NCBI GenBank assembly: GCA_024305405.1
Contig: JAKNDB010000053.1
Coordinates: 1-64,000 of the forward strand
Direction of reading: 5' to 3'
DNA length: 64,000 bases
Source of the DNA: Dirofilaria immitis
Lineage: Eukaryota > Nematoda > Chromadorea > Rhabditida > Onchocercidae
A program made the translations under genes and the position numbers. This document shows, one piece after another, positions 26,875-38,670 of the stretch. Under the pieces are notes generated by a model. The model made no database searches and was not told the origin of the DNA. It saw nothing but the letters and a program-made list of their open reading frames with translations. Each line of letters begins with the position of its first letter. The first letter of the stretch is position 1.

Positions 26875-29800
26875 GCATCATCAGCATCATTAATATTATT
26901 ATCATCACCATCATCATTCATATTCTTTTTGTCAGAATCAATTCAAATATCAGATTTGGTACTAATCTGAATAAATAAAAATCATAATTTTTCCGAATAA
27001 AGTTGATGAGAAATATAATTCATATTTTTTTTTTTTTTGATATATCAAAAATTAAGAAAATGAAAAAAATCTTCTATCAACTTGAAAACAATTTGATCGA
27101 TCAAAATTTCAATCTGAATAAATCTGAGAAAATTAGTATCTTTAATGCGATAGATTATCCTGACGATACATTTACCAATGTAACAGATTCTAATCCTTCA
27201 ATTGATGATGATAATAATACTATAAGCTTTTATGTTACAGTATATTTTGGTAATAAACAAAAAAAAAAAGAAGAAATATCATATTTATGATAAAAAGTTA
27301 AAAAGAATTGTATATTGATTACTGAATTATATATTGATTAGTTTAGATTATTGTTGAGATTTTTAATTTTATCAAAAAAATGATAAAATTTTTTTATGAT
27401 CCCTTAAAAGATAAAATTTATGATTAGATCTATTTGTGATATCCATGTGATAGGTCTATTCATGATAGCAACGATAATAGATAATTCGAAGTTTTTATTT
27501 TTATCGAAGATCCATTCATGATACCCATGAACTTCCAGATAAGATCTATGCATGATATCCATGATAATAGATAAGCCGAAGTTTTTATTTTTATCAAAAA
27601 ACTTGACAAAATTTTTAAGAAAGTCTATTAATGATACCTGCGAGCTTCCAGGTAGGTTTATTCATGATAACACTGATAATAGAAAAAATTGATAGAATTT
27701 TTAGGAGCCCTCAAGATAGATCTATTCATTCATGGTATCTATGATAATATAAATAGGTAATATAACACCTGCTCATTGCATCAGCTAGTAAACTAAATAA
27801 ACAAAACACTTAAGTATACCTACCTATAATTGGTAACCTTCAAAAACAAACCAATAATTATTTGTCACATTGTACGATGTATCAATTTGAGAAAGTTTTG
27901 GAAACAAAAAAATCGACGCTTAAATTTTTTTTTATTTTTGAAAAATTTCGAATTTTTAATGAATAATTAAAATTAAGAAAAATTATTTAGTAAAATTTGA
28001 AATGAATAACTTAATTTTAATTCTTTACGCTTTCAACTTATTTAGACTTCGATTCTTTTAGATATTAAATTTTGAAATTTGAGCTTATTTAAGTTTAAAT
28101 TCTTTGTGATATTTTAATGATTATATTGATAAAATGGAAATTACTTTTTTATTTGTAGCAAATATTTTTAATTGAATTATTCAATTATTTAAATATTAGA
28201 AGAATTATTTATTAAAATTTGAAATAGATAATCTGATTCAGTTATATAATTTAATTCTATCGCTTTGAGCTTATTTAAGTAATTATTTATTAAATTTTGA
28301 AATGGATAACTTAATTTTAATTCTTTACACTTTCAACTTATTTAAGTTGAAATTCTTTCAAATACTTTAATAATGATACTGGTAGGATGGAAATAAGTTT
28401 TCTATTCGTAGCAAATATTTTTAATTGAATTATTCAAATACTAGAAAAATTGCTAGAACAAATTTCTTAATTGAAATTAATTAATTTATGAATTAATGTA
28501 ATTTTAAAATTATTTCTCGAAATTTTTTTTTCAAGAGTACATCATGATCGAGAATTTTTTACTAATAGATATATTAAAATATATTTCTGATAAAAAAAAA
28601 TCTTAGAAAAAGAAATTTTTCTATCGTTCGTTCTTTGCTTAAATGTATATATCAAAGAAAATTATAATCTTTGTGAAATATTCATTTCCTATTATTATCG
28701 ATTTCCTGTTCTTTATTAATTTCCTATTATTATTATTAATTCTATTCATTCATCTATTCATTTCATTTATTCATTCATCAATCTACCGAATGATTTGTTC
28801 AATGGAATAATTATTTAATGGTTTTAAAGACGAATAGAAAATCACCGGCATCTGGCCTAAGAAACTAGCCTATTCATCCAGATGACAAATAAATAAATCC
28901 TCATTGTCACATTTATTTTGTGTGATACAAAATATCAAACATCAGAATTATCATTAAATGATAGCAATCATTTGTCGGCCTTGGCTTTTCCTATCATTTG
29001 TCAGCCTTGGCTTATTTTTATCAACCAAAAATTTTATTCTATCAATTTAAATAACAATTTTCATTTCAATATCTTGAATGTTTAAAAAGTTATTAAATTT
29101 CCATATTCCATTTAATAATGATAATAATGATATTTATATTTTATAGGTGACAAGCCATTTACTTGTACACATCCTGGTTGCGATCGTAAATTCGCTAATA
29201 GTAGCGATCGAAAGAAACATATGCATGTCCATACAAACGATAAACCATATGAATGTAAAATTAATGGATGTCGCAAATCCTATACACATCCATCTTCATT
29301 GCGAAAACATTTAAAGGTATGTTTTAGTTTTAATTTTAAAAATTATTTTATCATACAATTCTCGACATTGGCCTAAAATAATTAATTACTTAAAGTTAGA
29401 AAATTTAATTACTCTTCAAACTTTATAAATAGCATTTCTAACTTTATTATTTTTGCATATTTCAATCATTTCTATTTCTTTTATTTTATCTTTCTTCTTA
29501 CTTCTCTATGATGCAAAATCTTTTTTCCGAACGATAAATATTGGTTTACTTAAATCTAAAACTTAATTAATTTTTAAATTTAATTTTATTAAAAATTAGT
29601 TAATTATTTTATGGCAATTTAATTTAGAGCAATTAATTTGTTTAAAAATTAAGAAAAAAAGTATATCAACTTTATAATTATTTGATAATTTTTCTTGCTT
29701 TAATTCATTTAATCATTTAATCACTTAGTTGATAAGTGTTAAGCTTACCTATTTACATCCTTTCTTTTCTGTTTTATTTTTTAAACTTTTGATAATTTTA

Positions 29801-32800
29801 GGAATTTTTTTAGAATTTTTTTAAACCTCTGATAACTTTTGATAATTTTTGATAATAAGGCTTATTTATTTAGCAAAAAAAAAATAAACTATAAAATTTA
29901 AAAAAAAAAAAATTTGACAAATTCAAAAAGATTGCATACGATCAAATTGCTCGCAATGCATTTATTATATTCATCGATTGTCTGATCAAATGCAACATTC
30001 TTCCTACTTATTTACCATTACTTGACCTTTGACCTATTTGTTATGTAATTTTTAACAAATTACATTTATTTCGATCTTATAAAAATTGATATTTTGATTG
30101 ATGAGGTGATAAAAAGGTGAAGCTATTATTCATCATCATCATCATCATCATCATCATTATTATTATTATTATTATTATCATCATAAATGCGTAATAGTTA
30201 GTGGATACATTATTATAGCTTTCGGTCAATAAATCATTTTGCTTTTGTTAAGCTTGTCAGTAATTACTTCCGTTGGCCAAATGAAGCTAGCCTTTTCCTA
30301 AATTTACTAAGGCATAGCCAAGTATTTGCTGAAAATATTAAGCCAAACTTGGGAATGGTAAAAAAATCAACTAATAGCAAAACTTCAAATATTATCAATT
30401 ATTTAGTAGTTTTAGTATCTAAAATTTTAAAATTTTCTGGTAAATTTGTTTTTATAAATTTAATAAATTTATTTGGCCTGAAATTTGGCTCTATTCCAAA
30501 AATTTATCAATTAATTTATTTCATTTAACAACGAAATTCTAATCTTCTCGTCAAATTAGTAATTCATACCTAATTTTTCGCAAAAACTTATGAGCATAGT
30601 CGAGTAAGTTTGTGCGCGCATGTATAGTTAATCTGATAATTATCCTAGGTCTAAGGTCATCAGGTAACTACTATATTTGTTATAGTAAAATATTGGCTTC
30701 CTATCTTCAATCTCGAATTAATTATTCCATCCAATTTTTTCTTCTTTTGTTTTTCTCTCTCTCCCTCTTTCTCTTTCCTTCTCTCTCTCTCTTCTTATCT
30801 TCGATGGAATTAGGAAAAGCAAATTTGTTCCGGTTCAGATTACATACAAATGATTCAATCATTTTGATCGATATCTGTTAAAAACAATGACAATAATCAT
30901 ATTTTAGTACATATTGCAAAAAGGGTTCATTTAAATTAAACCTTATCATAATTTGATGATAACAGGATAAATTATATTTTATATATTTAATATTATCAAT
31001 TTCATTACCGTTACTAATTAATTAATCGTTATAAATTATAAAAATAAATATTAATATCAAAATAATTTTCGATTAAAAATTATTGATTAATTCAATTATT
31101 AAATTAAAATTCTGTTGTTGCTTAAATTGTTTAAAATCATCGATTGATTCAATTATTAAATTTAAATCTTGTTATCATGCCATGCTACTTCAATTTATCA
31201 ATTTGTTAAATCATATCAGTATAGTGATAATTTTTCTTAATTACAAGTTTACAACTTCTAATCATCCATAATATTTTGTGAAAGAACAAACTTGAATTAT
31301 CGTATAAATGCATTATCCAATATATTCGATATCGTAAAATTTCATTAATCGTTACTAATTAATTATTATAAGCAACAATTTTCGATCAAATTAATTAAAA
31401 TTATCGATTAATTCAATTAATAAATCTAAATTTTATCGTTAGTTTTATTTCAATTTTTCAATTTGTTAAATTATATCAGTATAATGATATATATTGATAA
31501 TTCTTAATTACAAGTTTACAACTTTTAATCATTCGTAATGCTTGGTGAAAGAAGAATTTGAATTATTGCTTGAATACGGTACTTACAGTATTATCGTTTA
31601 TTTAATTTGTAATAAGAAAATAAATCAAAATTTATAAATAAATATTATTTCGAAGTATTTTTTTATCTTTGACTTTTTCCACATATATTAATAATACATT
31701 TTGGTATTATAATTTTCTCGAGAATATTCATTTTTTCTTTAAGAGAAAAATAAGTCTATTATTTTAAAAATAAATTACAAAATTTTGAAAAAGGAATTTT
31801 AAATTATTTAACCATCTGCAATTGCTAAAGGATACGGTAATCGTTAAATGAATGATTTGTTACATTATGTTGTATATTTCTATGATTTACCATTTTAAAC
31901 GGGTAAATAAATGGGATCTTCTAAACGGGAAAATAATTTTTTTTTTTCTGAAATAAATTTCATGATAGAGTTTTTTTTTTTTGAAAAATTTACTAATCTC
32001 GAGATTTCGAGAAAATTATAAAATGATTTTTTCTCAACTAAATTTTATGATAGAGTTTTTTTTTTGAAAAAATTAGTAATCTCGAGATTTCGAGAAAATT
32101 ATAAAATGAATTATCAAAAAATATTTCAAAAAAAATAATATTGATTATTTATTTTATGCGATAAATTATTCAAATGTTTTTTGATAATTTGATAAAATCA
32201 TAGATTAGAGAATAAAATGAAACAAATGTGAATATTTGAATATTTATATTTGAAATATTATAAAAATAAATATTTTCCTTTGAATATTTGAATATCGAAA
32301 TATTGAATATAAATATTAAATATTCGAATAATTGATATTGAATAAGCAATTTTTGTACTGCTCTCATTTAATTTCATTTTTTTTTCAGATACATTGTAAA
32401 AGTGAACAATGCGTATCACCAAATCATGATGAAAGTGGTGATAACGAACAAACAATTATTAATCATATTGCTAATACTTCTGCAACAACAATCATTGCTC
32501 CTACATTATCAACAGAACAATCATTTCAATTAGCACCAGAATCTCATCATTCATTATTTTTGAATCCGGTCAATCAACAACGATTTCCCAGGTTTTCATC
32601 TAATAATCCGGTATCTTTTATGTATAATTATTATCTAATAAGATTTCAAATGATATAAATCATAGATAGCTAAAATTAAATACTTTATCGATTTGTTATA
32701 TTAAATTCTTGAGACAAAAACATCATTTGACCTTTACGTTTACTTTGAATTTGTAAATTATTCATTGATTTCTTTTTTTTTTTTATTCTATTTCATAACA

Positions 32801-33564
32801 ACTTCATGATTTTCATCCATTTCATTCTCGAATTTCTTAACCTTATGCCAGATTGAATTAAATCAAAGAACAATTACCGTATACAATTTGTAAAATGATA
32901 GATTGATTTCGTAAATAATTTAAAAACACTGCATAACAAACTTGCAATAGTTCAATGATAAAGTTGATGATTATACCCGAAACATTGATACGATAAGTTT
33001 ATTTCAATGATAAAATTGATAATTATATCCGAAATATTGATACAATAAGATTACTCAATAAATATGATAAAATCATTCGTAAATTTTAAAATTGTATCCG
33101 AAATATTGATGCAATAAGATTACTTCAATGATAACCGAATTGCAAATATGATAAAGTTGAAAAGCATTCGTAAATTTTAAAATTGCATCCGAAATATTGA
33201 TATAATAAGATCGCTTTAATGATAAATAGAATTGATAATTATTATATCTGAAATATTGATACAGTAAGATTATTTCAATGATAAAGTTAAAATGATAAAA
33301 ATTGAATTAATGATTAAAATTAAATTAAATATATATTAAATCCTACACATTAAACTATTTATTATTTGTTTATTTTTTTTTCTAAACTTACGCAAAACAA
33401 AATTTTCCATTTATTTCTAGACAATTCATCCGATGCATAGCGGATTTGTTGCATCTAATCCGTATCAGACAACTCCAAATCCGATGTTACCAACAAATGG
33501 AAATTTTCAATTATCTGATTTTAATGTTTATACACATTTCCCACCAAAAATGTCAATACCATAA
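22443..33564 (+). CDS. ref-2: ZIC-family five-zinc-finger transcription factor, REF-2 type
   Basis: A nuclear DNA-binding regulator of the GLI/ZIC superfamily; in C. elegans REF-2 acts in epidermal and neuronal fate. Eight exons: 22443-22603, 24058-24197, 24352-24638, 25102-25242, 25765-25888, 29147-29316, 32389-32610, 33421-33564. All junction phases close, giving 462 aa. Residues 10-25 are a Gln/His run. Fingers start at C192. ZF1 has QCQWIE, then [21 protein letters not shown]2 has HICQWKDC and [13 protein letters not shown]3 is [21 protein letters not shown]4 is [20 protein letters not shown]5 is [18 protein letters not shown], split by the last finger intron. ZF2-ZF5 match ZIC proteins almost word for word. 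The weak donor of exon 3 (GAA|gttggt) and the end of exon 2 (24197, alternative 24134 in the same phase) are the least certain boundaries. An upstream leader exon or trans-splicing is possible. Confidence 0.92.
22472..22518 (+). repeat. In-frame CAG/CAA and CAT repeat (Gln/His run) in ref-2 exon 1
   Basis: Mixed Gln codons followed by seven His codons and more Gln codons, coding in the ref-2 frame near the N-terminus. Confidence 0.85.
23072..23340. repeat. 135 bp tandem duplication x2 in ref-2 intron 1
   Basis: Two almost identical copies: gttattaaa starts at 23077 and again at 23212. Both contain attatttcattctaaactta and cctattttatcatatatgta. Few differences, so it is recent compared with the other repeats here. 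Confidence 0.9.
23620..24090. repeat. 88 bp tandem array, ~5 copies, reaching ref-2 exon 2
   Basis: Copies begin with gtttaatcggaaatttccat at 23713, 23801 and 23889, with older copies before and after. Each unit holds attcgctgaattttcatata and ttccggaaaatagaaa. The last, most diverged copy overlaps the acceptor and first codons of exon 2: actcaactttcaaatatttc and ggagaagg align with the unit. Confidence 0.85.
24985..25085. repeat. 25 bp tandem repeat x4 in ref-2 intron 3
   Basis: The unit attaaaattaatcaaaattt plus tatc is repeated four times, ending just upstream of the acceptor of exon 4. Confidence 0.8.
25930..26600. repeat. Degenerate 40-60 bp repeats in ref-2 intron 5
   Basis: The block ttgtttatcaatgattatca plus ctactaataatat recurs about ten times. 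A non-repetitive segment at 26130-26215 interrupts the array. Confidence 0.7.
26846..26915. repeat. ATC trinucleotide microsatellite in ref-2 intron 5
   Basis: About nine clean ATC units followed by interrupted ones with AGC and ACC variants. Confidence 0.85.
27420..27745. repeat. ~85-110 bp repeat x4 in ref-2 intron 5
   Basis: Units contain gatctattcatgatatccat, gataatagataa and gaagtttttatttttatc, with small rearrangements. Confidence 0.65.
27985..28445. repeat. Degenerate ~120-250 bp repeats in ref-2 intron 5
   Basis: Three copies of a block with tgaaatggataacttaattt, taattctttacactttcaac and ttatttaagtt. The first and third are the closest. Confidence 0.65.
30130..30183. repeat. ATC/ATT microsatellite in ref-2 intron 6
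   Basis: An (ATC)n tract passing into (ATT)n. Confidence 0.85.
31080..31570. repeat. ~290 bp direct duplication in ref-2 intron 6
   Basis: Two copies share attgattaattcaattatta, tcaatttgttaaat, atatcagtata and cttaattacaagtttacaac, followed by ggtgaaagaa or a variant. Confidence 0.7.
31925..32110. repeat. ~90 bp tandem duplication in ref-2 intron 6
   Basis: Both copies contain atgatagagttttttttt, actaatctcgagatttcgag and aaaattataaaatga. Confidence 0.75.
32900..33300. repeat. ~60 bp degenerate tandem repeat, ~6-7 copies, in ref-2 intron 7
   Basis: The unit contains ttcaatgataaaattgataa, ttatatccgaaatattgata and caataagatta. Confidence 0.75.
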
Positions 33565-33739
33565 TTTTTAGAATTTTAAAATTTCTTCCTTAAAATTATT
33601 GATTTGTCTTTTTTATTGTTTAGTTTGTTTAAAATAGGTTTATTTATTTATTTTCTTTTTATCATATTGTATAATGCTTTCGTTGTTATCATAGAAAAAT
33701 TTTATATTCATGTAATGATAATTTTATTAGATTCTAATC

Positions 33740-33745
33740 AATAAA
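33740..33745 (+). other. Polyadenylation signal AATAAA, ref-2
   Basis: Canonical hexamer about 175 bp after the ref-2 stop codon. Positional support only. Confidence 0.4.
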
Positions 33746-33784
33746 ATAAATTGTTTAGATTTTTTGTTGATTGTAAAGAGAATG

Positions 33785-33850
33785 ATAGAAATATTGATCA
33801 AAATATTGATCAAAATATTGATCGAAATATTGATCGAAATATTGATAGAA
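33785..33850. repeat. 12 bp tandem repeat x6
   Basis: The unit aaatattgatca or aaatattgatcg is repeated about six times just after the ref-2 3' end. Confidence 0.85.
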
Positions 33851-33949
33851 ATGTTTACAATCGAAATATAACGTAAATTCATTTCATATCACTAAAGAAT
33901 GGAATATTAATGGAATTTTCTAATTCAATTTTTTTTTTTTTGAAATCAT

Positions 33950-34450
33950 ATTCAACAGAGCAGATATATTTGTTTCGATCATATCGTATCGTAAAATGTT
34001 CCGCTTAGTTTCTATCATCATGTTTTGCGAATATTTCGACCTGTTTTTATCAAATATTGCAAATGTTTCGCTTGTTTCTATCATCATGTCGCAAATGTTT
34101 TTTTCGACATTTTCGCTTAGATTTTCATATTGAAATTGTATTGAAATTGATGAATTTCTCACCGAAAACATTTCGTCGTACAAAATTGCTTATTTTGATA
34201 AAATGCGAATCAAAGAAAATACTGTAAAAATGATAAAAATCAATATTTAACAAAAAATTTCTCGATATATCTGTTTCTATCATATTGCGTCGCAAATACC
34301 TCTTCTGATTATTTCGATTATATTATGTCGCAAAAAAATTTTCGAAATTTTCGCTTAGATTCGTATGATATGTTGAAATTGAAGACTTTGCCATCAAAAA
34401 TATTTTATTCGCTGAAAATCGCTTATTTATAAAAATACAAATGAAAAAAT
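33950..34450. repeat. Degenerate ~300 bp duplication with nested repeats
   Basis: Repeated blocks contain tatcatcatgt, gcaaatgttt, tttcgcttagatt and tatgttgaaattgaa variants. Confidence 0.55.
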
Positions 34451-35879
34451 ACTATAAAAATGATAATTAATTAATATAATTTTTTTTTTTTTTGGGGATG
34501 GGACAAAATATATTTTATAATTTTAGCGAAATATTTAATATTTATTTTCTAATTATTCGCTTATTTCATTTTAAGGCACTCATTTTTAAATTTTATAATT
34601 TTTAAATTGGCTTAATCTAAAAAGACTTTGGCTTAATTTGGAAGACATTCGTTTATTAAAATGTAAAAATTTCAAAATGAAAAAGTTTTACTTTCCTAAA
34701 AAAAAAAAAGAAAAACAAAAATAAAAATAATAAAATTTAATTATTTGAAATTAAAATTAAGAAAAAAGAAATTTTAAATTTCGTTTTTTAAATTTTACTA
34801 AAAACAATTAATTTTTTGTTGTAATAAAAATTAAATTCAAATAAATTTTTTTTAGCAAAATATTATTTATAAATTATTTATTAAATAATTACTAATTCAA
34901 TAAGTAATTTTATAGCAAATAATAAAATTAAAAAAGAAAAAAGCCTATGGTATATTACATATTATCAATAATTTGCTGTACAGGTACACAGGTAAATGTT
35001 ACATCATTATTATCATTATGTATGAATAAATAATTTGGCATTATTTATTTGTCGGTAAATATATATCATAATTAAATCATATCTAAGCTGAGCTACTTGT
35101 TGTTTTTTGGTCAAAAAAAAAAAAAAAACAAATAATATGCAAACAGATATGTCTGAAAATTAGAGCTAAATAATACATGAGAGAAACTTTAATAAGTCGG
35201 TGTATTTCTAAAATGTTTTGATATTCAACGATCATCAACTTGATGGCGTAATATATCACTAATATCCTGATTTTGTTGCATCAAATATGATGAATACAAT
35301 TAGTCAACATTGTATTAATTAATCCGCTCAAGCGGTATATTTCGTTTGATGTGATAGAGATTATAATTATATTCATAGGACAAATATCATCATCAACTAC
35401 GAAATGTCCTCAAAATGACACGAGCATCTGATCTATCTATCTCTCTAGAAGTTAGTAATATTGCTAATCTCGACTTTCATTTTTTTTACTAATGATGCAA
35501 GCTGAAAGTGATGTTTTATTTTGTATATGAAATTTCATTTGAACAAAAATCGAGAATTAATGATAATACTAAATTTAAATTTATCATTTATATTTATTTT
35601 TCAATTTAAAAGAAAAAGTTATCAGAAGATGAAAAATCATTTTCTATTGTAATTTGATTTATTACAAATTAAAATTAATTTCATTGAAATAATGATGGGA
35701 ACTGGAAATGGATTCAATCATAGGAAATCAATCATCAAAATTTAAATAATTTAATTCTTCCTATTTTTTAAAAAAAAACTATTTTAAAATAGAAAAATAA
35801 TCATAGATGATAAAGTTGTGATAAGTACCAATGATAGCATTAAAAATAAGGATTTGGCGACATATCAAAAATAATGTGA

Positions 35880-36060
35880 TGTGCGATAACAAACTTTTTT
35901 TTTTCCAATATCTGATAACAATGATAATGTTTGAATGTGCATGTTATGCATGCTACAGTGTACCAACAAATTTTTTTTTTCGGATATCTGATAACAGTGA
36001 TAATGTTTGAGCAATTGTAGTATGCTGCAAATGTGCATGTTATGCATGCAACATAATCTG
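35880..36060. repeat. ~100 bp tandem duplication
   Basis: Two copies of atctgataacaatgataatg followed by tttga and gtgcatgttatgcatgc, with a short insertion in the second. Confidence 0.8.
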
Positions 36061-36184
36061 CAAAATATTCCATGCATTAATATATTGCTATTTATGGTGG
36101 AATACGTTTACCGTTGATTAAACGATAGCGACAGTCGTGGTACCTTTTAAATTGGATAAACTTAACAATAACATTTATATATCT

Positions 36185-36257
36185 GTATGTGAAGGTATGT
36201 GTGTATGTTTGTGTGTGCATGTATATATATATGTGTGTGTGTGTGTGTATGTGTGTC
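36185..36257. repeat. TG/TA microsatellite
   Basis: (TG)n and (TA)n tracts, with the longest clean TG run at about 36231-36248. Confidence 0.85.
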
Positions 36258-36929
36258 ATTAATAGCAAAAGCGGGTGCTAGAAACGTTGTCAACATTTTT
36301 GTCGGATTTTCATCTTTCAGAATGATTGATGATACGGTGGGAAAGTGTGAATGTGACCGCAAATCATGACACTCAACTATTACCAGTATCTTCACTACTA
36401 ATAAATATAATGTGATATTATAGTAACATTTCATTTATTACCATTTAGGGGAGGAGGGAATTTTTAATCATCTATTGAAAATATGTAAATTTTATATCCC
36501 CTCATTATTATTATTATGATTATCGAGAATGTTGCAGTATTTCAAGTTTTATAAACCATAGTAAATAAATATAGTGATAGATGATTTTTTTCTCGAGATT
36601 TTAGGGTCAATTATTGTCTTCCTAAAATAAACTTTGATTCATTTTTAATACACTCATTTAAAAAAAAAAAAAAAAAATCACTACTGCGATTATAAGCTAT
36701 GAATTTGATAATATGATAAAAAAAAAAAGAAAAGTTGAAGTAAAATTAAGCAATATTAGAGAATTAATTTTTGCTAATATATTTATCAATTTAATGAATT
36801 CAAAAGTTTTAATTCTACAAATTTTTGCAACTAACCAAACTTTGATTAAATTTGATAATATTTGTTGTCCTATTTCAACTAATTAATCAATGCTAGGCTT
36901 TATTATCATATCATTAACGGAATGAAATA

Positions 36930-37200
36930 ATTCAAAAATTTATTTTATATTTTAAAGGTAAGTGCAATTTAATGATTATTTAATTTAATTTAAATTTTTG
37001 GCTAATAAAAATAATAATTTGAATTCTAATTCGAATATTTATTTTATATTCTGAAGGTAAGTACAGTTCAGTTATTTCATAGTATTATAATTTAATTTAA
37101 ATTTTTGGCTAACAATAATAATAATAATTTGAATTCTAATTCGAATACTTATTTTATATTCTGAAAGGCAAGTACAATTTAATTATTTGATATTTATTTA
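36930..37200. repeat. ~100 bp tandem repeat x3
   Basis: The unit contains tattttatattctgaaggta, agtacaattt, aaatttttggctaa and aatttgaattctaattcgaa. Confidence 0.8.
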
Positions 37201-37989
37201 AAATGTTTTTGACTAAACATAAAATGATATTTGAAAATGATTCAATTCACATAACTATTATTGGATGATCTATAAAAAAAAAAAGAAAAGAAAAGAAATA
37301 CAATATCGGAATCATTCAATCATTTAATGGATTCTAAATATATACATATATAGATATGTATATTTGATATTTGCAATCTAATCAATCGATATTATTATTG
37401 ATGTATTCGGTTTTTTTTTTTATATTTTTGAAACAAAAAAAAATTAAGTTATTTTGTCGGCAAAAAAAAAAGAAAAAATGGATGAGAATAAATCGAAAAC
37501 TAAAAATTAATGGTATTTTTTTTTTTCAAATTAGGTATCTGATAGGTTAGTATGAGAGATAGAGCATTTTAAATCGTAGTACCTATTATTTTATATCGTT
37601 TGGAAAAATAAAGATGATTGCTCGAATAGTTTCGAACAAAAAAAAAACCCTCATCTTACCCATACCTTAATCACCCACAATTTTTTAATCGTCTTCTTCT
37701 TTTATTTTCCCGGAAAATAACAGCAAAAAGAGAAAAGAAAAGAAAAAGGAAAAACCCGCTTTTCTTTTTCTTCTTCTTCTCCTTCTTCACTTCCAATTTT
37801 ATCAATTTGAATTTGTTATTCTCAACAATGATCGCAACTTCTTCAAAGCAAAAACTAACAAACTCGTTTTTCCTTTTTTCTTTTTTTTTTTTTTTTTTGT
37901 TCATTCATTTTAAAATGATATTCTCCGTATTGATATAAAATGTTGATCTAATTGAATGAAAAAATAACAAATATAATATCGAATGGAAT

Positions 37990-38670
37990 TTCTTTTTTGA
38001 TTACTAAAATAAACTGATCGATGATCAATAATTAATTATTAAATTAATAAACAACATATCATTGATATAACTGTATAATCAAATAATAAATTTTATTTAC
38101 TTTCATACAAGATAAACTAATTGATGATCAATAATTATTAAATTAATAAATGCAAATGATAATTTTTCTTCATTTTGATAAAAGATAAACTGATTGTTGA
38201 TCAATAATTACTAAATTAATAAATGTAAATAATATTTTTATTTATTTTCATACAAGACAAACTGATTGATGATTAATAATTATTAAATTAATAAACAATA
38301 TGTCATCGATATATAGATATATTCAAATAATACTTTTTATTTATCATGATAATATTAGTTTTGCTTTCTTGATCACTAAAATAAACTGACTGGTGATCAT
38401 TAATTATTATATTAATAAATGCAAATGATAATTTTTCTTCATTTTGATAAAAGATAAACTGATTGATGATCAATAGTTATTAAATTAATACGTAACATAA
38501 CATTGGTATATCCATATTTATATTCAAATAATATTTTTCTTATTTATTCTGATAATATTAATTTTGTTCTTTGATTGCTAAAATAAACTGATCGATGATC
38601 AATAATTAATAAATAATGTGCCATTGATATTTATATCTACAGTTTATTTATTATGATAATATTAATTTTA
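37990..38670. repeat. ~100-120 bp tandem array, ~6-7 copies
   Basis: Each unit has aaactgattgatgatcaata, attattaaattaataaa and a variable tail with catttgatat or gatataatatt. Two alternating subtypes (tail with cttcattttgataaaagata versus atttattttcatacaagaca) suggest expansion of a dimer. Confidence 0.8.

Noticed and set aside
27003..27290. 95-codon plus-strand open frame in ref-2 intron 5
   Set aside because: Low-complexity Asn/Asp/Lys/Ile composition, no domain, no splice context; fits chance in AT-rich DNA.
28845..28885. Inverted repeat catctgg ... ccagatg as a small hairpin RNA
   Set aside because: The stem is only about 7 bp with an imperfect inner stem; no sign of a miRNA precursor.
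36162..37904. Minus-strand open frames at 36162-36434 and 37671-37904
   Set aside because: They are driven by a TG microsatellite and by A/T homopolymers; no conserved motif.
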